This document shows, one piece after another, positions 1 through 4,196 of a stretch of DNA of 5,779 nucleotides (positions are counted from its first letter, which is position 1; the number at the start of each line of letters is the position of its first letter). The stretch covers positions 1-5,779 of the forward strand of contig CALEZK010000474.1 in assembly GCA_937928585.1 (NCBI GenBank), given 5' to 3'. The notes under the pieces are model-generated. The model was not told the DNA's origin, did no database searches, and saw only the letters and a program-made list of their open reading frames with translations. Source of the DNA: an uncultured bacterium. Its GTDB lineage: Bacteria > Hydrogenedentota > Hydrogenedentia > Hydrogenedentales > SLHB01. A program made the translations under genes and the position numbers.

Positions 1-62
<62 letters not shown>

Positions 63-73
63 TTTTTTATTTT

Positions 74-149
74 GGGCCGTTAGCTCAGTTGGTAGAGCAG
101 GTGACTCTTAATCACAAGGTCGCAGGTTCGACTCCTGCACGGCCCACCA
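74..149 (+). tRNA. tRNA-Lys (anticodon CTT)
   Basis: A complete cloverleaf is visible. The acceptor strand GGGCCGT (74-80) pairs with ACGGCCC (139-145), followed by discriminator A146 and encoded CCA at 147-149. The D arm is TAGCTCAGTTGGTAGAGCA. The anticodon loop CTCTTAA (105-111) carries CTT at 107-109, which reads the lysine codon AAG. The T arm is CGCAGGTTCGACTCCTGC. It follows tRNA-Gly after an AT-rich 11-base spacer, consistent with a polycistronic tRNA transcript. No sign of decay is seen. Confidence 0.96.
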
Positions 150-165
150 TCTTTCCTTATTCTTC

Positions 166-183
166 GGCGCAGCTTGATGCGCC
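166..183 (+). terminator. Small hairpin 3' of the tRNA pair, possible weak terminator or processing site
   Basis: GGCGCA (166-171) and TGCGCC (178-183) form a perfect 6-bp, GC-rich stem with a six-base loop GCTTGA, 16 bases after the tRNA-Lys CCA end. A T-rich stretch (151-164) precedes the stem but no T-run follows it, so it does not fit a standard intrinsic terminator. The rest of 150-270 shows no gene that I can recognise. The stem is seen directly; the function is a guess from its position. Confidence 0.3.
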
Positions 184-270
184 ACCAATCACAGCCGCAG
201 TGTTTTGGCAATGCAGGGATAGACTCCTTATTGGTTAAATCTTGTCTACCGTAAATCTCCCTTTCTGTTC

Positions 271-626
271 ATGAGCCGCGTTGCCCGAATTCTTGTACCT
301 GGGTTTGCCAATCACATCATGTAGCGGGGACCCGCCGCGCTTACCTGCGCTTTTTCCGGCAGTACACCGACCGGCACGGCCTGGCGATGTGGACGTATTG
401 CCTCATGAGCAACCACATTCACCTCGTCGCGGTTCCGCAGCGCGCGGATTCTCTTGCCCAGGCGCTGCGCGATGCACACACGGAGCACGCGATGCGGTTC
501 AGCACCATCACGCGGCGATTCGGTCACGTGTGGCAGGGCCGGTTTTATTCGTGCCCGCCGGACGAATCGCACCTGTGGTCGGCAGTGCGTTACGTTGAGC
601 CCAACCCTGTGCGCGCGCGCGCCTTC
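271..626 (+). pseudogene. REP-associated tyrosine transposase (RAYT, Y1/HUH family), decayed remnant
   Basis: The ATG at 271 opens MSRVARILVPGFANHIM, close to the usual start of this family (MxRVARxVVPGLPHHVxQRG). It reaches an in-frame TAG at 322-324, where the family has Gln, followed by Arg-Gly. From about 336 the similarity continues in a different frame with RRAYLRFFRQYTDRHGLAM, so roughly 30-40 bases are missing and the frame is shifted. The core is then intact. It has YCLMSNHIHLV with the HUH-type HIH pair at 414-422, GHVWQGRF near 525-548, and the helix VRYVEPNPVRA whose Tyr (591-593) aligns with the catalytic Tyr of this transposase class. The usual VERNP or VELNP motif has become VEPNP. 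After the alternating GC tract at 608-622 the similarity stops, so the C-terminus is lost. Y1 transposases of this type cut single-stranded DNA and act on REP-like hairpins. This copy cannot make a full protein. An internal ATG at 387 could still express a core fragment, but no ribosome-binding site supports that. Confidence 0.85.
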
Positions 627-706
627 TGTCCCGTGCCAAAAACTGTGTCATCCCTTCGTTCTGGCGCCACGATCCTTCTACGAAGCTTCACGATATTGAG
701 ACTGTG

Positions 707-735
707 TGGCAATTGTCCGTACAGAATGGTATAAC
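707..735 (+). promoter_or_regulatory. Candidate promoter of the tacA-tacT operon (extended -10)
   Basis: TATAAC at 730-735 is a near-consensus -10 box preceded by TGG (727-729), an extended -10 pattern that reduces the need for a good -35. The best -35 at 17-bp spacing is TGGCAA (707-712), which matches only three of six consensus bases. Transcription would begin near 742, leaving a leader of about 30 bases before the tacA ATG. The placement fits the operon; the assignment rests on pattern only. Confidence 0.45.
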
Positions 736-738
736 CTA

Positions 739-769
739 TTCCAGCTTGGAGCGACTATGGGAGCTGGAA
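739..769 (+). promoter_or_regulatory. Perfect 8-bp inverted repeat spanning the tacA ribosome-binding site
   Basis: TTCCAGCT (739-746) and AGCTGGAA (762-769) are exact reverse complements separated by 15 bases. The right arm ends one base before the tacA ATG and overlaps the Shine-Dalgarno GGGAG (759-763). In DNA the arms are 23 bp apart, about two helical turns, suitable for two antitoxin dimers. In RNA the arms could fold into an 8- to 9-bp stem partly covering the ribosome-binding site. TacA-type antitoxins with a ribbon-helix-helix domain usually repress their own operon, so an operator is the simpler reading. The repeat is seen directly; either role is inference. Confidence 0.5.
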
Positions 770-770
770 A

Positions 771-1037
771 ATGAGCGCGACGCGACTTGATATCCGGTTG
801 AAGCCGGACACGAAGGATTTGATTCAGCAGGCGGCGGAATTGCGCAATGAGACGTTGACGCAGTTTGTGTTGTCCACGCTTTCGGAGGCGGCGGAGAAGG
901 TTGTGGCGGCTCATGAGCGATCAGTGTTGTCTGATCGGGATCGGGATATGTTCCTGAAGTTGCTGGATTCTTCGCCAAAGCCCAACAAAGCTTTGAAGGG
1001 CGCCGCGGCGCGATACGGTAAGCGTAAGACCGGGTGA
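771..1037 (+). CDS. tacA: TacA-type antitoxin (DUF1778, ribbon-helix-helix)
   Basis: This 88-residue protein is the antitoxin of a type II toxin-antitoxin pair. Residues 3-45 have the DUF1778 ribbon-helix-helix layout: a short beta strand TRLDIRLKP followed by two helices (KDLIQQAAELRNETLTQFV and STLSEAAEKVV). This half dimerises and binds the operon's promoter DNA. Residues 50-88 (LSDRDRDMFLKLLDSSPKPN and a basic tail) match the C-terminal part that wraps and blocks the partner acetyltransferase in this family. The start ATG has GGGAG seven bases upstream (759-763). The stop TGA overlaps the next gene's GTG by four bases (GTGA, 1034-1037), so the two are translationally coupled. Length and partner are typical. 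Autoregulation is expected from the family, and an inverted repeat sits at the start. The symbol is given by family resemblance, not by orthology to a characterised locus. Confidence 0.88.
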   Translation: MSATRLDIRLKPDTKDLIQQAAELRNETLTQFVLSTLSEAAEKVVAAHERSVLSDRDRDMFLKLLDSSPKPNKALKGAAARYGKRKTG

Positions 1038-1531
1038 GTTGGGTTGTTGAAGCATTGTCCGGGGACCATGTTCGGGCGGATTTTTCCTGCGGCCATGGTC
1101 AATTGGACGAATATTTGCAGAAACACGCGGGGCAACACGCCCGCAAGGACATGGGCCGTACTTTTGTTGCGGTGCGGCCTGGTGAGCAACGTGTCTTAGG
1201 GTATTACACGCTGTCAGCCTCCTCAGTAGAATTTCTCCATGCGCCAGTGGCGTTGCAGCGAAAGCTGCCCCGGTATCCTTTGCCAGTTGCCTTGGTGGGA
1301 AAATTGGCGGTGGATCGTTCGGTGCAAGGGGAGGGCCTCGGCGAGTTTTTGCTGATGGATGCGCTTCGCCGCATCGTCGAAGTCTCTGGGCAGATGGCGG
1401 TGCTGGCTGTAGAGGTACATGCGCTGGATGAACAGGCCAAAAAATTCTATCTGAAATATGGCTTCCAGCCTTTTCTAGATCGGCCTTTGCATCTGTTTCT
1501 TCCCGTGGCAACCATCAGGCAATTGTTTTAA
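1034..1531 (+). CDS. tacT: TacT-type toxin, GNAT acetyltransferase acting on aminoacyl-tRNA
   Basis: This 165-residue protein is a GNAT-fold acetyltransferase of the TacT type. Characterised members acetylate the amino group of charged tRNAs with acetyl-CoA and stop translation until the antitoxin binds. Family marks in order are FSCGHGQLDEYLQKHA (17-32), RTFVAV and LGYYTLSASSV (42-65), PLPVALVGKLAVDRSVQG (82-99), the acetyl-CoA loop Q98-G-E-G-L-G103 followed by LLMDALRRI, VHALDEQAKKFY (128-139), and GF (143-144). Tyr139 in FYLKYGF aligns with the catalytic Tyr near residue 140 of Salmonella TacT, so the enzyme looks active. The start is GTG at 1034, overlapping the tacA stop. No better start exists near the family's expected N-terminus. 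The exact tRNA target cannot be read from sequence; glycyl-tRNA is common in relatives. The gene converges on the kinase gene, 134 bases away. Confidence 0.88.
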   Translation: MSWVVEALSGDHVRADFSCGHGQLDEYLQKHAGQHARKDMGRTFVAVRPGEQRVLGYYTLSASSVEFLHAPVALQRKLPRYPLPVALVGKLAVDRSVQGEGLGEFLLMDALRRIVEVSGQMAVLAVEVHALDEQAKKFYLKYGFQPFLDRPLHLFLPVATIRQLF

Positions 1532-1582
1532 TAACGTTCCTCCGGCACCCTCCTGCATTTTTCCCCTCATCAAGACATAAAT

Positions 1583-1607
1583 TGATGCGCAACATCTTGC
1601 GGCATCA
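1583..1607. terminator. Hairpin between the convergent tacT and kinase genes, candidate two-way terminator
   Basis: TGATGCGCAA (1583-1592) pairs with TTGCGGCATCA (1597-1607) in a 10-bp stem with one bulged G (1601) and a CATC tetraloop. It lies between two convergent stop codons (1531 and 1666), the usual place for a shared terminator. On the plus strand no T-run follows. On the minus strand the downstream stretch AATTTATGTC is only mildly T-rich. The fold is clear, but termination is uncertain. Nothing else recognisable lies in 1532-1665. Confidence 0.4.
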
Positions 1608-1665
1608 CTGCCCGCCACTTGCTTTGGTTATCGGATCCATGGCTCGTGCATGTGAAGTATCCGGG

Positions 1666-2550
1666 TTAGGGTGTTGCGTTGGCGCAATGTTCGAGGGCTT
1701 CGGCGAATTCTGTGATGTTGGCGAAGCGGCGGTTGAGGGGGACGACGGATCGTTCGATGACGTTGCGGGTTTCGCGGGTGAGGCCGGGGTAGGGGAATTT
1801 GCCTTCGAGTGGTTTTGGGATGGTGCGTTTGGTGAGGAGTTCGAAGAAGACTACACCGAGCGAGTAGAGGTCGGCGCGGGGGTCTACTTTTAGTATGTCT
1901 TCGCGTTGTTCGGGGGCGGTGTGGGAGCCCTTGCCGAGCGCGAAGCGCCATGGGGGATCGTAGTGCAGGGCTTTGGAGATGCCGAAGTCGAGCAGTTTCA
2001 CGCCGAACCTGCCTACCATGATGTTTTCGAGGGATACGTCGCAATGCACCATGGTCTCGTGCGCGTGTTGGAGCGCGGCGCACAAGGCGCGCATGATTTT
2101 TACGGCTTCGTCGAGTGGGCGCGGGCCGCGCCTGCGGAGGTGTTCGAGCAGGGTAACGCCGTCGATGTATTCCATGGTGAAGTAGAGTTGGAGGTCTTCG
2201 CGCCGAATGTCGTATACCGCGACGATGTTTTTGTGGCGCAGTCGTCGCGCAAGCATGAGTTCGTGTGTGAGGCATGCGCGGGACATGGGGTGCGTGAGGC
2301 AATCCGGCCGGATGATTTTCAGGGCGACGTGTTCGTAGGTGATTTTGTCGAGCACCTGGTAGACGAGTGCCATGCCGCCTTTGCCGAGCAGGCGAACGAC
2401 TTCGAATTGATTGGAGAAGACGTGGCGCGGGGGAAAGGCGAGGGTGGGGCCGGTGTCGCGCGGTAGTTCGGGCGGCGCTTCGGCGCCGCGCGGTTTGGAC
2501 ACGGTCCACACAGGCTGTTGCTGCGTTGTGTTGTCCGCGTTGGTTTCCAC
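1666..2550 (-). CDS. Hanks-type serine/threonine protein kinase with an atypical catalytic loop
   Basis: This 294-residue protein consists of a 45-residue polar, Pro-rich leader and one protein-kinase domain. It has no membrane segment, PASTA or other added domain, so it should be cytoplasmic. Visible marks are the glycine loop LLGKGGMALVY (54-64), VALKII with Lys78, Glu97 in helix C, hinge TMEYIDG (125-131), catalytic loop VHCDVSLENIM (168-178), DFG at 188-190, APE at 212-214, and RADLYSLG (225-232). The catalytic Asp171, Asn176, DFG Asp and VALK Lys are kept. The HRD Arg is Cys170, and the loop Lys of HRDxKPxN is Ser173 (codon TCC). It is therefore a non-RD kinase lacking a lysine that normally contacts the ATP gamma-phosphate; reduced, altered or absent activity is possible. 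The start is GTG at 2548-2550, supported by AGGA five bases upstream. No other start codon in this frame lies nearby upstream. The substrate is unknown. Confidence 0.87.
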   Translation of the reverse strand: METNADNTTQQQPVWTVSKPRGAEAPPELPRDTGPTLAFPPRHVFSNQFEVVRLLGKGGMALVYQVLDKITYEHVALKIIRPDCLTHPMSRACLTHELMLARRLRHKNIVAVYDIRREDLQLYFTMEYIDGVTLLEHLRRRGPRPLDEAVKIMRALCAALQHAHETMVHCDVSLENIMVGRFGVKLLDFGISKALHYDPPWRFALGKGSHTAPEQREDILKVDPRADLYSLGVVFFELLTKRTIPKPLEGKFPYPGLTRETRNVIERSVVPLNRRFANITEFAEALEHCANATP

Positions 2551-2555
2551 CGTAT

Positions 2556-2559
2556 TCCT
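2556..2559 (-). promoter_or_regulatory. Shine-Dalgarno AGGA setting the kinase GTG start
   Basis: On the minus strand AGGA (TCCT on the plus strand) lies five bases before the GTG at 2548-2550. The kinase frame stays open upstream to about 2690 but contains no ATG, GTG or TTG there. This site and the GTG together fix the start. Confidence 0.55.
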
Positions 2560-2673
2560 ATTCGTGCCCGCTGCGCAAGGCAGTGACCGCTGCGTGGTTG
2601 GGCGCTCCCCCGAAAACAGGATCGTGAACTGGGATTTGCGGCGCGCTTTTGTCCCCCGCGCACCGCAACGATC

Positions 2674-2690
2674 TTCATGATACGTATGAA
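2674..2690. repeat. Short inverted repeat over the kinase -10 box, possible operator
   Basis: TTCAT (2674-2678) and ATGAA (2686-2690) are reverse complements separated by seven bases. Overlapping them is the 8-bp palindrome ATACGTAT at 2680-2687. Both cover or touch the proposed -10 hexamer of the kinase promoter, where a repressor could compete with RNA polymerase. The symmetry is seen directly; the regulatory role is inferred and short palindromes are common by chance. Confidence 0.3.
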
Positions 2691-2706
2691 GTTAATGGGG
2701 AATCAA
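2677..2706 (-). promoter_or_regulatory. Candidate sigma-70-type promoter of the kinase gene
   Basis: Read on the minus strand, TTGATT (2706-2701) and TATCAT (2682-2677) are separated by 18 bases. They match consensus at four of six and five of six positions. Transcription would start near 2670, giving a leader of about 120 bases before the kinase GTG. It lies in the 192-base gap between the DUF1501 stop (2743) and the kinase start, so the kinase need not depend on read-through. No strong terminator is seen after the DUF1501 gene; the only candidate is a 4-bp GGGG/CCCC stem at 2697-2710. Confidence 0.45.
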
Positions 2707-2742
2707 CCCCTTGGGCGGATCGTTGAGCGCGGTTTATCGATG

Positions 2743-4182
2743 CTAGGCGATCAGCGCGGGCACGATCTTGCCGTGGACGTCGGTGAGACGGAAGTCGCGG
2801 CCTTGGAAACGGAACGTGAGCTGCTCGTGGTCGAGACCCAGCAGGTGCAGAATCGTGGCTTGCAGATCGTGGATGTGGACTGGTTCTTCGACTGCGCGGT
2901 AACCGAGTTCGTCCGTGGCGCCGACGTTTCCGCCGCGTTTTACGCCGCCGCCGGCCATCCATATCGTGAATGAATGTGGATGGTGATCGCGCCCGAGATA
3001 TTTTGAGCCATCGCGTTCTTCGTTCATTGCGGTGCGCCCAAATTCTCCGCTCCAGATGACGAGCGTATCTTCCAACATGCCGCGCTGCTTGAGATCTTTG
3101 ATCAATGCCGCGACTGGTCTGTCCATCATCTGGCATTTCTTGGGAAGGTGCGTGACGATGTCGTCGCCAGGGCTGGTGCCGTGCGTGTCCCACCCCCAAT
3201 CGAAAAGTTGCGTGAAGCGCACGCCGCGTTCTGCGAGTCGCCGCGCGAGCAGGCAGTTGTTTGCAAACGAGGATGCGCCGGGTTCGGCGCCGTACATCGT
3301 GCGGATATGTTCCGGTTCGCTGGCGATGTCCATCACCTCCGGCACCGAAATCTGCATGCGAAAAGCCAACTCATACTGCGCGATGCGCGTGGCGATTTCC
3401 GGATCGCCGGCAACCGCAAGGTGCTGCTCGTTCAGGCTTCGCAATGCGTCCAGGCTTCTCCTGCGCACGGTGCGATCCATGCCGGATGGATCTGAAACGT
3501 ATAGCACGGGGTCGCCTTGCGTTCTGCATTGCACGCCCTGATAGACCGAAGGGAGGAATCCGCTGCCGAACACGCTCTTGCCGGCATCCGGCGTATTGCT
3601 GCTGACCAGCACCATGAAGCCGGGCAAGTCGTGGTTCTCGCTGCCGAGCCCATAGCATGCCCAAGAACCCATGGAGGGACGCCCGGGACGCGGCGCGCCC
3701 GTATGAAGAAATAACTGTGCCGGCGCATGGTTGAACTGGTCGGTGTACATCGAGCGCACGACCGTTACATCGTCGACGATCTCGCTGAAGTGCGGCAATA
3801 GCTCGGAGACCCAGGTGCCGGCTTGGCCATGCTGCTTGAACTGATACGGGGTGCCCAGGATTTTCGGATGGCCTTTAATAAACGCAAAGCGCTCTTTTTC
3901 CATCAAGGAATCGGGACACGGCTGACCGTTTAGCTCGTTGAGCTTCGGCTTGTAGTCGAAGAGGTCCTGCTGCGGCGGACTGCCCGCAAGGTGGATATAT
4001 ATGACGCGCTTCGCGCGCGGCGCGAAGTGGGGGAGATCCGCCGGCGCCATTGCCGCAGCCGCGCGCCCTTGAAACAACAAGCTGGCCGCGGCCGCGCCCA
4101 ACCCACCCGCGCAAGAACTGAGAAAATGCCGTCGCGTGCGCAGCCGGTGCTGTTCCATCCAGGCTTCTGTATGTGCGTCCAT
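2743..4182 (-). CDS. Exported DUF1501 protein (alkaline-phosphatase/sulfatase-like fold), Tat signal
   Basis: This 479-residue protein belongs to DUF1501, a family in the alkaline-phosphatase/sulfatase-like superfamily with no settled biochemical role. The N-terminus has a twin-arginine signal: TRRHFLSSCAG with Arg17-Arg18, then an Ala/Leu-rich hydrophobic stretch (about 26-37) and an Ala-rich cleavage zone (41-46). Folded export through Tat is expected. Family marks are the early IYIHLAGSPPQQDLFDYKPK (61-80), LFDWGWDTHG (326-335), WSGEFGRTAMN (377-387), GRDHHPHSF (397-405) and the C-terminal HIHDLQATILHLLGLDH (436-452). The His and Asp of WDTHG and GRDHH are plausible metal ligands by analogy with the superfamily. 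The start ATG at 4182 has AGGAG nine bases upstream; Met9 is a possible alternative start that would keep the Tat motif. It follows the DUF1553-type gene by 12 bases, the usual pairing. Length is normal for the family and no damage is visible. Confidence 0.9.
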   Translation of the reverse strand: MDAHTEAWMEQHRLRTRRHFLSSCAGGLGAAAASLLFQGRAAAAMAPADLPHFAPRAKRVIYIHLAGSPPQQDLFDYKPKLNELNGQPCPDSLMEKERFAFIKGHPKILGTPYQFKQHGQAGTWVSELLPHFSEIVDDVTVVRSMYTDQFNHAPAQLFLHTGAPRPGRPSMGSWACYGLGSENHDLPGFMVLVSSNTPDAGKSVFGSGFLPSVYQGVQCRTQGDPVLYVSDPSGMDRTVRRRSLDALRSLNEQHLAVAGDPEIATRIAQYELAFRMQISVPEVMDIASEPEHIRTMYGAEPGASSFANNCLLARRLAERGVRFTQLFDWGWDTHGTSPGDDIVTHLPKKCQMMDRPVAALIKDLKQRGMLEDTLVIWSGEFGRTAMNEERDGSKYLGRDHHPHSFTIWMAGGGVKRGGNVGATDELGYRAVEEPVHIHDLQATILHLLGLDHEQLTFRFQGRDFRLTDVHGKIVPALIA

Positions 4183-4191
4183 GCCGCAGCA

Positions 4192-4196
4192 CTCCT
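4192..4196 (-). promoter_or_regulatory. DUF1501 Shine-Dalgarno overlapping the upstream stop codon
   Basis: On the minus strand TAGGAG contains both the last two bases of the upstream TAG stop (4195-4197) and a strong AGGAG (4196-4192). The DUF1501 ATG follows after nine bases. Ribosomes ending the upstream gene would sit on this site, favouring coupled translation of the pair. Confidence 0.65.

Noticed and set aside
125..149. Possible attachment-site duplication of the tRNA-Lys 3' end
   Set aside because: I looked for a second copy of the T-arm/acceptor sequence in the window and saw none, and no integrase gene is present.
174..182. TTGATGCGC shared by the hairpins at 166-183 and 1583-1607, as a REP family
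   Set aside because: A shared 9-mer is expected many times by chance in a window this long, and the two hairpins differ in stem and loop.
599..790. Open frame running through the region before and into tacA, ending ...SLERLWELENERDAT
   Set aside because: It has no credible start codon or ribosome-binding site and overlaps the well-supported tacA start; it may be chance or faded coding sequence, but nothing identifies it.
1906..2466. Plus-strand open frame of 186 codons antisense to the kinase
   Set aside because: No recognisable motif or supporting context; explained by the codon bias of the gene on the other strand.
1628..2509. Long minus-strand open frame of 293 codons overlapping the kinase
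   Set aside because: Its translation is dominated by Arg, Pro, His and Thr with no domain-like pattern; it is the shifted frame of the GC-rich kinase gene, which has a full set of kinase motifs.
2551..2678. ATG at 2678 on the minus strand as an upstream small protein before the kinase
   Set aside because: No clear ribosome-binding site, and the frame runs deep into the kinase gene out of register with low-complexity content.
2697..2710. GGGG-AATCAA-CCCC stem as terminator of the DUF1501 gene
   Set aside because: Only four base pairs and no T-run follows on the minus strand; too weak to list as a terminator.
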